Shown: positions 29,694 through 37,890 of the stretch, piece after piece
Position numbering within the stretch: position 1 is the stretch's first letter
Layout of the letters: each line of letters starts with the position of its first letter
Origin: Rhizobium sp. BT03
Lineage (GTDB): Bacteria; Pseudomonadota; Alphaproteobacteria; Rhizobiales; Rhizobiaceae
Direction of reading: 5' to 3'
Length of the DNA: 64,000 bases
Assembly (NCBI RefSeq): GCF_030053155.1
Contig: NZ_CP125640.1
Span: 3,570,001-3,634,000, forward strand
Position numbers and translations under genes: made by a program
Notes under the pieces: generated by a model
What the model was told of the DNA's origin: nothing
The model's input: only the letters and a program-made list of their open reading frames with translations
Database searches by the model: none

Positions 29694-30716
29694 TCATTCA
29701 CTCCGGGTAATCTTGGTGGACCGGACAGGCGTTCCGGCATTCTCCACGCGGGCGTCGGCGAAGGCGATCATCAGCCGCTGGGCAACCGGCAGCATGGCGA
29801 AGATCGCCGCGAGGCCCGTCGCCGGGGCAAAACGGATCGTCACCGCCCCGGCGACCGCGGCTTCGTTCGAGGCGTCGAACAGGACGACAGGCGCGCCGGT
29901 CTCGACGGCGGAGACCGCCATGGCGGTGACGAGGCCTGATGTCCCGTCCAGGCCGCGGAACAGCACGAGGCCGATCTCCGGTCCCAGCATCTCCATCGGA
30001 CCATGGCGCAGCTGGCCGCCTTCGAGAGAAAAGCAGGGGCGGCGCGAAAGCTCCGCCAGCCCGAGGGCCAAAGCCTCGGCGACGCCTTGCAGGCGGCGGC
30101 CGGAGGTGACGACGGTCGAGACGGTTTCGAGTGCGGCAAGCGCCGCTGAGACGTCATGGTCTTCGGGCGTCTTGAGGACGGCAAGTGCGCCCGTGGGATC
30201 TTCACCGAGAGCGGCCAAGATCGCGAGATGCAGGGCGAAGGTCACGGTCAGGCTGCGGGTAGCGGCGAAGGCGAGTTCGGTGCCGCCGCTGCCGATCAGT
30301 GAGGGGGCGGTTCTGGCGAGGAAGGAACTGCCTTCGAGCGTCAGGCCGAAGGTCTCCTGCGTGCCGCCGGTCTCGTTGAACCAGCGCACCACTTCAGCGC
30401 TCTCGCCGGATTGCGAGGTGACGAAGATTGTCTTGCCGGCGATCGGCAGCGGCTGGCCGAGCTGCTCGGAGAGCGGCAGGGCGACGGCCTCGATGCCGAG
30501 GGCGCGGTAGAGCGGCTCGACGGCGCGGTTGACCGCATGCGAGCCGCCCATGCCGATCAAAAGTAGCCGTCCGGTCTTCTTCAGCGAGGCGGCAGCTCTT
30601 GCCGCCATGGGGGCGGCGGCTTCATAAGAGGCGATCGCATCGGCGTGCTGGCGCGCCATTTCGCGATCGATCGCCGCAAGTCCGGCCGGCCGGATTCTGT
30701 CTGTTGTCATCGTCAT
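29694..30716 (-). CDS. SIS-domain sugar-phosphate isomerase/deglycase-like protein
   Basis: A 340-residue protein with two SIS domains and no N-terminal glutaminase, like FrlB, AgaS and the isomerase half of GlmS. FVTSQSGESAEVVRWF is the phosphosugar loop of the first domain. EGGQLRHGPMEML in the second matches the ELRHGP region with the isomerase His. The start may be the third codon (ATG at 30710). Genes on both sides are coupled by overlap or abutment. Activity on an amino sugar or fructosamine phosphate is an inference from the family and from the neighbouring kinase. Confidence 0.83.
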   Translation of the reverse strand: MTMTTDRIRPAGLAAIDREMARQHADAIASYEAAAPMAARAAASLKKTGRLLLIGMGGSHAVNRAVEPLYRALGIEAVALPLSEQLGQPLPIAGKTIFVTSQSGESAEVVRWFNETGGTQETFGLTLEGSSFLARTAPSLIGSGGTELAFAATRSLTVTFALHLAILAALGEDPTGALAVLKTPEDHDVSAALAALETVSTVVTSGRRLQGVAEALALGLAELSRRPCFSLEGGQLRHGPMEMLGPEIGLVLFRGLDGTSGLVTAMAVSAVETGAPVVLFDASNEAAVAGAVTIRFAPATGLAAIFAMLPVAQRLMIAFADARVENAGTPVRSTKITRSE

Positions 30717-31558
30717 CCCTTGACGCCGCCGCTGGTAAGCCCTGAAATCAGGGCGCGTTGCATGACGAGACCGATCAGCACCGGGGGCAGGGCGGCGAGC
30801 ACGCCTGCCGTGGCGATCAGTCCGTAATCGGAAACGCGCCCGCCGGCGAGATCGGCAATGGCGACGGTCAGCGTCTTGGCGCGCTGGTCCGAGGTGAAGA
30901 GCAGCGCATAGAAGAATTCATCCCAGGCAAGCAGGAATGCGAAGAGGCTCGATGTCGCGACCACAGGGGCGGCGAGCGGCAGCGTGATGATCCTCAGCGT
31001 CTGGAACAGGCCGGCGCCGTCGATCATCGCGGCGGATTCGATCTCGCGCGGGATGGAATCGAAGCCGGATTTCATCAGCCAGGTGGTGAAGGGCGCCAGG
31101 ATGGTGAGATAGACCAAGGCAAGGCCGAAGACGTTGTTCAGCATGCCGAGATGAGAAAGCCCCATATAGAGCGGCACGGCGAGCGCCACCGGCGGCAGCA
31201 TATAGGTGGCGATCACCATCGACAGCGACCACCCCACCGAGGGCGTGCGCGACACGGCCCAGCCGGCCGGAATGGCGAGCGCGATGGCGGCGATCGTCGC
31301 CATGCCCGCCACCTCGATGCTGTTGCGCAGCGACGAGGTGAAGGCGGCGCCGGCACTGTTCTCCAGCGTCGAAAGCAGCACGGCGTAACGGGAGAAATCC
31401 GCTGTCTGCGGCCACCAGCGCAGCGGCTTTGCGGCAAGGTCGGCGGCCGGCGAGATGCTCATGATGAAGAGCCACAGGATCGGCGCCAGGATGACGGCGG
31501 CAAGCAGCAGCGCGCAGACATGGATGAAGGCGGAAAAGAGCGGATTTTGGCGTTCCAT
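30713..31558 (-). CDS. sugar ABC transporter permease (MalG type)
   Basis: A 281-residue inner-membrane permease with six helices. ESAAMIDGAGLFQTLRIITL is the EAA loop that contacts the ATPase. The N terminus has the single leading helix of MalG-type subunits. It overlaps the isomerase by four bases and its start overlaps the stop of the MalF-type partner by one base, so the pair is co-translated. Confidence 0.92.
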   Translation of the reverse strand: MERQNPLFSAFIHVCALLLAAVILAPILWLFIMSISPAADLAAKPLRWWPQTADFSRYAVLLSTLENSAGAAFTSSLRNSIEVAGMATIAAIALAIPAGWAVSRTPSVGWSLSMVIATYMLPPVALAVPLYMGLSHLGMLNNVFGLALVYLTILAPFTTWLMKSGFDSIPREIESAAMIDGAGLFQTLRIITLPLAAPVVATSSLFAFLLAWDEFFYALLFTSDQRAKTLTVAIADLAGGRVSDYGLIATAGVLAALPPVLIGLVMQRALISGLTSGGVKG

Positions 31559-32442
31559 CAGGCCGCACTCCCGGCGGTCTTGCGCACTAGGGCGGCATAG
31601 CCGGCGGCAAGCAGCGTCACCAGCAGCGTGACGATCAGAGCCAGCGATGCGCCGGAGCCCGCCCGCTGGAACGAGAAAGCTTCCTGATAGACGAGGATCG
31701 ACAGCGTGCGGGTGCTGTTGGCCGGGCCGCCGCGGGTCATGACCCAGATGATGTCGAAGACCTTGAAGGCTTCGATCGTGCGCAGCACCAGCGCCACCAT
31801 CAGCGGGCCGGCGAGATAGGGCAGGATGACGAAGCGGAAGCGGGCGAAAGCGCCGGCGCCGTCGACCAGAGAGGCGGCGGTGATGTCGCGCGGCACGGCC
31901 TGGAGCGCGGCAAGCGCGATCAGCGCCACCAGCGGGAAGTTCTTCCAGCAGTCGGCGACGATGAGGGCCGCCAGCGCCGTGCCCGGCTCGCCGAGCCAGG
32001 AGCGATAGGCATCGAGCAGACCAAGCTGCGTCAGCGCGGCGTTGAGCGCACCGTACTCAGGATTGTAGATCAGCCGCCAGAGCGTAGCGTTGACGACGGT
32101 CGGCAGCGCCCAGGGCAGGATCATCAAGGCGCGCAGCGCGGTGCGGCCGCGGAACTGCTGGTTCAGCAGGAGGGCGGCAAGCACGCCGATCACCATCTCG
32201 GCGGCGACCGAGACGATCGCGAACCATGCTGTGGTGACGAGCGTGCGCTGGAAATTCGATCCGGAGAGCATCTTCACGTAGTTGTCGATGCCGACGAAAT
32301 TGCCGCCGGTGCCGACGAGCTTGGCATCGGTGAAGGAGAGGCCGACGGTATCGACCAGCGGCCAGCCGATGACCGAGATCATGACCACGAGAAGCGGCAG
32401 CATCAACAGCCACGCGCGCGTTGTCAGCCATGTGCCCGACAT
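31558..32442 (-). CDS. sugar ABC transporter permease (MalF type)
   Basis: A 294-residue inner-membrane permease with six helices. TAASLVDGAGAFARFRFVIL is the EAA loop, and the N terminus (LLMLPLLVVMISVIGWPLVD) and the periplasmic loop before TM2 are as in MalF-type subunits of small size. It lies 73 bases after the binding-protein gene, with a GC-rich hairpin between. Confidence 0.92.
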   Translation of the reverse strand: MSGTWLTTRAWLLMLPLLVVMISVIGWPLVDTVGLSFTDAKLVGTGGNFVGIDNYVKMLSGSNFQRTLVTTAWFAIVSVAAEMVIGVLAALLLNQQFRGRTALRALMILPWALPTVVNATLWRLIYNPEYGALNAALTQLGLLDAYRSWLGEPGTALAALIVADCWKNFPLVALIALAALQAVPRDITAASLVDGAGAFARFRFVILPYLAGPLMVALVLRTIEAFKVFDIIWVMTRGGPANSTRTLSILVYQEAFSFQRAGSGASLALIVTLLVTLLAAGYAALVRKTAGSAA

Positions 32443-32476
32443 CGAGGCGACCCTTTTTCATTCTTAGGTTATCGAG

Positions 32477-32501
32477 CCGGGCGACGACAGGCGCCGCCCG
32501 G
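32477..32501 (-). terminator. intercistronic hairpin after binding-protein gene
   Basis: CCGGGCG (32477-32483) pairs with CGCCCGG (32495-32501), without a T-run. Hairpins in this position commonly stabilise the upstream binding-protein message or thin out downstream transcription. A true terminator is unlikely. Confidence 0.45.
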
Positions 32502-32515
32502 GGTTCATGCCGGGC

Positions 32516-33754
32516 TCAGAGGCCGCTGTTGTCGGCGGCCGACTTCAGTGCGTCCTCAGGCGTCGACTGGCCAAGCAGCGATTCCTGGATCGCCTGCTGC
32601 AGCGCCGTCGAAAGTTCCTGATATTTCGGCGTCGTCGGGCGCGGATACATGGCGGCAAGGCCGACCTTGGCGGCCGAGATCAGCTCTTCCTGGCCCTTGG
32701 TAACGGCCGGGTCCGCGTAGGAGGAGGCCCAGATCGGCAGGCTGAGCTTGGCATAGGCGTTCTGTGTCGCCTGCGAGGTCATGAAGGTGATGTATTTCCA
32801 GGCCTCGTCGGGATGTTTGCTGGCGGAGGTGATGCCGAGGCCCATGGAGCCGTTGACGGCCGAAGCCTCGCTCTTGCCGGCGACACCCGGCGCCGGCACG
32901 ACGCCGACCTTGCCCGCGACCTTGCTGTCCTTCGGGTCGTTGGCCATGTTGTACATGTAGGTCCAGTTCAGCGCGAAAGCGGCATCGCCGTTTTCGAAGA
33001 CTTTGCGGACGTCCTCTTCCAGGAACTCCTTGGAGTTCGGATTGGTCAGGCCGGAGGCATAGCTCCCGACCATGTATTTCAGGGCGTCGAGGCCGCCACC
33101 GGTCTGGAAGGCCGGCTTGCCGTCCTTGAGGAAATCGCCGCCATAGGCGCTGACGAGGGTGGTGTAGTCGCAGATCGCCGCTTCGGCCTGCGACCAGCTC
33201 CAGGCGATCGGGGTGGCGAGCAGACCCTTGTCCTTGATGGTCTTGGCCTGCTCGGTCAGCTCGTCCCAGGTCTTCGGCGGCGCCTTGATGCCGGCCTTTT
33301 CGAGGATTTCCTTGTTGTAGAACAGGTATTTGGTATCGAGGATCCACGGCATGCCGTAATATTTGGCGTCATATTGCACGGTGGTCCAGGCGCCCGGCAG
33401 TACGCCTTTCTTCATCTCCTCTGTGATGCGGGAGGAGACGTCGACCAGCACCTTGTTGGTGGCATATTCGGCCGGCCAGATGACGTCGAAGAGCACGACG
33501 TCGTAACCGCCGCCGGAACCCTGCGCCAGCACGGTCTTGTCGTGCAGGCCTTCATAGGGGACGAATTCGAGATTGACCTTGATATCAGGGTTCGCCTTGG
33601 CGAAGGCATCGGTCATGGCGCGCACATCGGCCTCGCTGTAAGCGGCCTGCGCCATGAAAAGCGCGTTCAGCGTCGTCTCGGCGAAAGCGTGCGGTGCAAG
33701 AGATGCGCCGATCAAAGCCGCACCCAGAAGCGTCTTGGTAAAGGATTTCAGCAT
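32516..33754 (-). CDS. sugar ABC transporter periplasmic binding protein
   Basis: A 412-residue family-1 extracellular solute-binding protein. The signal peptide is about 1-25 (ASLAPHAFAE). The mature part has AKANPDIKVNLEFVPYEGLHDK and DVVLFDVIWPAEYA early, and NGSMGLGITSASKHPDEAWKYI late, as in MalE/UgpB-type proteins. GGAGG six bases before the ATG at 33754 fixes the start. It is first in the uptake operon and divergent from the ROK regulator. The ligand is unknown, probably a sugar or a sugar conjugate. Confidence 0.92.
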   Translation of the reverse strand: MLKSFTKTLLGAALIGASLAPHAFAETTLNALFMAQAAYSEADVRAMTDAFAKANPDIKVNLEFVPYEGLHDKTVLAQGSGGGYDVVLFDVIWPAEYATNKVLVDVSSRITEEMKKGVLPGAWTTVQYDAKYYGMPWILDTKYLFYNKEILEKAGIKAPPKTWDELTEQAKTIKDKGLLATPIAWSWSQAEAAICDYTTLVSAYGGDFLKDGKPAFQTGGGLDALKYMVGSYASGLTNPNSKEFLEEDVRKVFENGDAAFALNWTYMYNMANDPKDSKVAGKVGVVPAPGVAGKSEASAVNGSMGLGITSASKHPDEAWKYITFMTSQATQNAYAKLSLPIWASSYADPAVTKGQEELISAAKVGLAAMYPRPTTPKYQELSTALQQAIQESLLGQSTPEDALKSAADNSGL

Positions 33755-33883
33755 TGCAGCCTCCAGTTTTTGACATTTGCGCATTGCCGAGGGCCTGCGC
33801 CATCGGTGTCGAGAAATCGTCTCGGAGCGTCGTCGGAGCCGTTGTCGGCGTCCTGCGTTCCCTGGAACTCTCCGGTCCCTTAT

Positions 33884-33904
33884 TAAGTCAATTGTCTTGA
33901 CTTA
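33884..33904. promoter_or_regulatory. candidate ROK operator
   Basis: A perfect inverted repeat, TAAGTCAA-N5-TTGACTTA, lies in the 192-base gap between the divergent binding-protein and ROK genes, about 43 bases before the regulator's ATG. It is the only strong dyad in the gap. Confidence 0.55.
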
Positions 33905-33946
33905 TTACTTCTTCAACATTCTACTGGAGTCAAGAGGCAATTGCAC

Positions 33947-35152
33947 ATGAATGACAGCAGGCCGATCCGGGCCAAGAGCGGCACCAATCACGAAGGCACC
34001 AGCGCGCATAACCGGCGCGTGATGATCGATGCCTTGAGGATCAATGGTCAGCTTTCACGGGCCGATCTGGCGCGGGCGACATGGCTGACCAAGCAAACGG
34101 TGTCCAATATCATCGAGGAACTCGAGCGTGATGGGCTCGTCCGCTCGCAGGAGCCGGTGCGCAAGGGCAGGGGGCAGCCTTCGACGCCCTACCGGCTGGT
34201 GCCCGAAGGCGCCTTCGCGATCGGCCTGCAGATCGATCGGCATGTGACGCGGGCGGTCGCCGTCGATCTCATCGGCAGCGTTCTCGTGCGCGCAGAAGCC
34301 GGCCTTCCGCCCGGAGGCCCGTCGACGGGAACAAAGGTCATCCTCGATCTCGTCGCCGATGTTCGTTCCAGGCTTGCCGGCATCGTCCAGCAGTCGGAAA
34401 AGCGGCTGGTCGGCCTCGGTGCCGCCATGCCGGGACCCTTCGGGGTCGCCGGCAGCGGCGACGATCCGTGGATGATGGAGGCCTGGCAGAAGTTTCCGCT
34501 GTTGGAAACGCTGACGGCCGGCACCGGGCTCGATGTCGGCCTGCAGAACGATGCCGCGGCGGCGGCGACTGCCGAGCGCATGGTGGGAGCCGCCCATGGC
34601 CTTGATCATGCCGTCTGCCTTTTCGTCGGCTACGGCATCGGTGCCGGCATCATTCTGAATGGCGAGCTCTACCGGGGCGCCAACGGCAATGCCGGTGAGA
34701 TCGGCATGGCGCTGCTGTTTGCCGACGGCAAATCGACGCCGCTCGAACATCGCGCTTCGCTCGCCTCGCTCTATCAGCATCTCGCGGCCGATCCCGCCGA
34801 CCCTAACCTGCATGCACGCATCAACGACCTTGCCTCAAAGGGCGATCAAAGCATCGAGACCTGGGTCGAGGCGGCGGCGGTGGACCTGCGCTGGAGCATC
34901 CATCTCATTGAAACGGTCTTCGATCCGCAGACCGTGATCCTCTGCGGCAGCGCGCCGGAAGCGCTGGTGAACAAGTTGATAGCCGCCATCGGCCCGCTGC
35001 TGCCCTCGATCGCCGAACGACCCGGCCGCATGCTGCCGCGCCTGCAGCCCGGCATGGCCGATCCCTGGTCGGTGGCGATCGGCGCTGCCGCCGGACCGAT
35101 CAGCCGTGCATTCGATCCCCGGTTCGCTGCAATTTTGAAGGATTTCCTCTAA
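33947..35152 (+). CDS. ROK family transcriptional repressor
   Basis: A 401-residue regulator. An N-terminal winged helix (about 20-80; LSRADLARATWLTKQTVSNI) is joined to a ROK sugar-kinase-like domain with GLGAAMPGPFGV, VGLQNDAAAAATAER, VGYGIGAGIILNGELYRG and NAGEIGMALL. The usual ROK zinc-binding Cys cluster is absent (LLFADGKSTPLEHRASL in its place). An ATG at 33947 with AAGAGG nine bases upstream is preferred to a TTG two codons earlier. It probably represses the divergent sugar-uptake operon until its sugar ligand binds. Confidence 0.9.
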   Translation: MNDSRPIRAKSGTNHEGTSAHNRRVMIDALRINGQLSRADLARATWLTKQTVSNIIEELERDGLVRSQEPVRKGRGQPSTPYRLVPEGAFAIGLQIDRHVTRAVAVDLIGSVLVRAEAGLPPGGPSTGTKVILDLVADVRSRLAGIVQQSEKRLVGLGAAMPGPFGVAGSGDDPWMMEAWQKFPLLETLTAGTGLDVGLQNDAAAAATAERMVGAAHGLDHAVCLFVGYGIGAGIILNGELYRGANGNAGEIGMALLFADGKSTPLEHRASLASLYQHLAADPADPNLHARINDLASKGDQSIETWVEAAAVDLRWSIHLIETVFDPQTVILCGSAPEALVNKLIAAIGPLLPSIAERPGRMLPRLQPGMADPWSVAIGAAAGPISRAFDPRFAAILKDFL

Positions 35153-35515
35153 TTTCAGAGCTAAAACCAGGCGTTGCACACCAGTGCAATGGCGGGGAGA
35201 TAGTCGGTTTTGCAAGTTTTCATGCGCCCGTATCTCCGAATAAGGATGCTGCGTTGCAATATAGGCAAATATTGAAAACCCTTGAAATTCATAAATATTC
35301 GCATACAAATATAATTGTTCGGCAGTGCGCTGGGGAGGCTGGCGGGGCTTCTCTAAATATAGCCTCGGCTGCGGCAAATAATATCCGAATGAAGGTTTTG
35401 TGACGGCACGATTTCGATCGTTTCATGTCATGTAATATTCATTGGCCGCGGCAATATGGACCAGTTAATAGGGCGTGCGCCGAAAGTGCGCGTCCCTTTT
35501 ACGTTCGAGGTTCTC
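35153..35515. other. intergenic region upstream of ugpB
   Basis: About 360 bases after the ROK gene. A small palindrome TTGCAC-ACCA-GTGCAA at 35174-35189 may be the ROK gene's terminator stem, although there is no T-run. An AT-rich stretch at 35260-35320 and the Pho-box-like element near 35425 belong to the ugp promoter. Confidence 0.45.
35425..35442 (+). promoter_or_regulatory. candidate Pho box upstream of ugpB
   Basis: ATGTCAT-GTAA-TATTCAT resembles the rhizobial PhoB box, two CTGTCAT-like 7-mers with a four-base gap (first half six of seven, second weaker). It lies about 75 bases before the ugpB ATG. Phosphate control of ugp is known in other bacteria, including rhizobia. Confidence 0.45.
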
Positions 35516-36871
35516 ATGCAATCCAAGCTTCTCGGCGCCGTTGGCGCCCTTCTCGCCACAGCGTTTCTTGCCGGTCCCGCTGCCGCCGCCGAAAAGACCA
35601 AGATTGACTTCTGGTTCGGCAATTCCGGTGACATCGCAAAGCGTGTCCAGGAACAGTGCGATCGCTTCAATCAGTCGCAGGCCGATTACGAAGTCGTCTG
35701 CACCAGCCAGGGCAGCTACGACGCTTCCCTGCAGAACACGATCGCCGCCTTCCGCGCCGGCAAGCAGCCGACCATCGCGCAGGTCTCCGACGCCGGCACG
35801 CTCGATATCATGCTTTCCGGCGCCTACTACCCGGCCAATCAGCTGATGACCGACATGGGTTACACCGTCGACTGGAAAGATTATTTCTCCGGCATCGCAA
35901 ACTATTATGCGACGTCGAAGGGCGAGATGTATTCCTTCCCCTTCAACTCCTCGACCGCACTGCTCTACTGGAACAAGGATGCCTTCGCCAAGATCGGCAA
36001 GGACCATGCTCCGGCCACCTGGCAGGAAGCCGGCGAAGATTTCAAGGCTCTGAAGGATGCCGGTTATGCCTGCCCGCTCGCCTTCGACATCTCCAGCAAC
36101 GAAGTCTGGCAGTACGTCGAGCAGTTCGAAGCCGTCAACGGCGAAGCGATCGCAACGAAGAAGAACGGCTTTGAAGGCCTCGATGCCGAGCTGACCTACA
36201 ACAAGAACCCGCTGCTGGTCAGCTACATCAAGGACCTCAAGTCCTGGTACGACAACAAACTTGCCTTCATCAAGAACAAGGCCGTCGGCCAGACCTTCGT
36301 CGAAGCCTTCGCCGCCGGCGATTGCCAGGTCATCCTCACCTCGGTCGGCGACCACGGCAATATCGGCCGCACCGCCAAGCAGGGCATGAACTGGGGCGTC
36401 GCCATGCTCCCGACCTATGGCACTGCGACCCGCCACAGCTCCTATGTCGGCGGCGCTTCGCTCTGGGTTTTGAAGGGGCATACCGACGCCGAATACAAGG
36501 CTGCCGCTGCCTTCTTCAACTTCATCGCCAAGCCGGAAGAAGCCCTCACCTGGTCGACCGTGACCGGCTATATCCCGGTTCGCAACTCCGGCTTCGAATA
36601 TCTGAAGAAGCAGGGCTTCTACGACAAGGCACCGTACGCCGGCCGCGAACTCGCCATCCAGAGCCTGACCGCATCGCCCGCCGACGATACGGCGCCGCAC
36701 GGCATCCGCCTCGGCGGTCTGCTGCAGGTTCGCACCGAGCTCGCCAACGGCCTGCAGGCTATCTTCGTCAACAATGCCGACGTCCAGGCTTCGCTCGACG
36801 GCGCTGCCGAACGCGGCAACCAGCTGCTGCGCCGCTTCCAGCAGACCTACAAGAACGTTCAGCTCCCCTGA
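35516..36871 (+). CDS. ugpB: glycerol-3-phosphate ABC transporter binding protein UgpB
   Basis: A 451-residue periplasmic binding protein. The signal peptide is about 1-24 (LAGPAAAAEK). The mature protein begins TKIDFWFGNSGDIAKRVQEQCDRFN and includes GSYDASLQNTIAAFRAGKQP, MYSFPFNSSTALLYWNKDAF and ASLWVLKGHTDAEYKAAAAF, matching UgpB. GAGG precedes the ATG at 35516. It heads a four-gene set in ugpBAEC order that imports sn-glycerol-3-phosphate and glycerophosphodiesters. Its coding sequence is rich in C-ending codons, as expected for a highly expressed binding protein. Confidence 0.92.
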   Translation: MQSKLLGAVGALLATAFLAGPAAAAEKTKIDFWFGNSGDIAKRVQEQCDRFNQSQADYEVVCTSQGSYDASLQNTIAAFRAGKQPTIAQVSDAGTLDIMLSGAYYPANQLMTDMGYTVDWKDYFSGIANYYATSKGEMYSFPFNSSTALLYWNKDAFAKIGKDHAPATWQEAGEDFKALKDAGYACPLAFDISSNEVWQYVEQFEAVNGEAIATKKNGFEGLDAELTYNKNPLLVSYIKDLKSWYDNKLAFIKNKAVGQTFVEAFAAGDCQVILTSVGDHGNIGRTAKQGMNWGVAMLPTYGTATRHSSYVGGASLWVLKGHTDAEYKAAAAFFNFIAKPEEALTWSTVTGYIPVRNSGFEYLKKQGFYDKAPYAGRELAIQSLTASPADDTAPHGIRLGGLLQVRTELANGLQAIFVNNADVQASLDGAAERGNQLLRRFQQTYKNVQLP

Positions 36872-36887
36872 TCGGCTGGTATCAGCC

Positions 36888-36917
36888 GCACCCGGCCCGC
36901 TTGCGCGCGCCGGGTGC
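36888..36917 (+). terminator. intercistronic hairpin between ugpB and ugpA
   Basis: GCACCCGGC (36888-36896) pairs perfectly with GCCGGGTGC (36909-36917) around a twelve-base loop, without a T-run. It probably protects the ugpB message or reduces read-through, so that binding protein exceeds permease. Confidence 0.55.
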
Positions 36918-36995
36918 GTCTCTGCAAGCTTTCTCATCGGTCGCGGATGCGAACTGCCGCCGCGCCTAAACCAATCATGGCGAAAACGACCACTC

Positions 36996-37880
36996 ATGGA
37001 AAAGCGCGTCACTTTCTCCTCGACGACGATCGGACTGCTCTTCGCATTTCCGATGCTGCTGCTGATCTTCGTCTTCTTCTACTGGCCGAGTGCGCAGGCG
37101 CTCTATTGGGCGTTCACGCTCGAGCAGCCATGGGGCGGCGGCAATGCGTGGGTCGGTTTCGACAATTTCAAGCAGCTGCTCAGCGATCCGATCTATTGGG
37201 AGTCGATCACCCGCAGCATGATCTTCGGCTTCAGCTCGACCGCCATTGCCATGGGGATGGCGCTCATCCTGGCGCTGTTGACGGATCGTGAACTGCGCGG
37301 CCACAAAATCTACCGGTCGGTCTTCGTCTGGCCTTACGCGATTGCCGCGCCCGCCCTCGGACTCGCCTTCCGCTTCATTCTGGCGCCGGAGGCCGGCCTC
37401 CTGTCGGTCATCAACCATGTCTGGCCCGGCCTGTGGAACCCGGCGCTCGACGGCAAGGACGCGATGATTGCCGTCATCATCGCCTTTTCCTGGAAATATA
37501 TCGGCTATAATTTCATCTTCTTCCTCTCGGCCCTTCAGGGGATTCCGCGCTCGCTGATCGAGGCGGCCGCCATGGACGGCTCCGGGCCGCTGCGCCGCAT
37601 GTGGGATCTCCAGCTGCCGCTGCTGACGCCGACATTGTTTTTCCTACTCGTCATCAACATCACCGAAAGCTTCCAGGATTCCTTCGGCATCGTCGACGTC
37701 ATGACCCAGGGCGGACCGGCGCGCGCGACTGAGCTCATGGTCTACAAGATCTATTTCGACGGTTTCAGGGGGCTCGATTATTCGGGCGCTGCCGCCCAGT
37801 CGATCATCCTGATGGCGCTCGTTGTTCTTCTCACCATCTTCCAGTTCCGCTTCATCGAGCGGCGCGTGCACTACAAGTGA
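36996..37880 (+). CDS. ugpA: glycerol-3-phosphate ABC transporter permease UgpA
   Basis: A 294-residue inner-membrane subunit with six helices. N-terminal FAFPMLLLIFVFFYWPSAQA and TLEQPWGGGNAWVGFDNF are typical of UgpA. EAAAMDGSGPLRRMWDLQLP is the EAA loop for the ATPase. The ribosome site before the ATG at 36996 is weak, which fits lower expression than ugpB. It comes after the 36888 hairpin and is followed ten bases later by ugpE. Confidence 0.92.
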   Translation: MEKRVTFSSTTIGLLFAFPMLLLIFVFFYWPSAQALYWAFTLEQPWGGGNAWVGFDNFKQLLSDPIYWESITRSMIFGFSSTAIAMGMALILALLTDRELRGHKIYRSVFVWPYAIAAPALGLAFRFILAPEAGLLSVINHVWPGLWNPALDGKDAMIAVIIAFSWKYIGYNFIFFLSALQGIPRSLIEAAAMDGSGPLRRMWDLQLPLLTPTLFFLLVINITESFQDSFGIVDVMTQGGPARATELMVYKIYFDGFRGLDYSGAAAQSIILMALVVLLTIFQFRFIERRVHYK

Positions 37881-37890
37881 GGTCGCGGAC

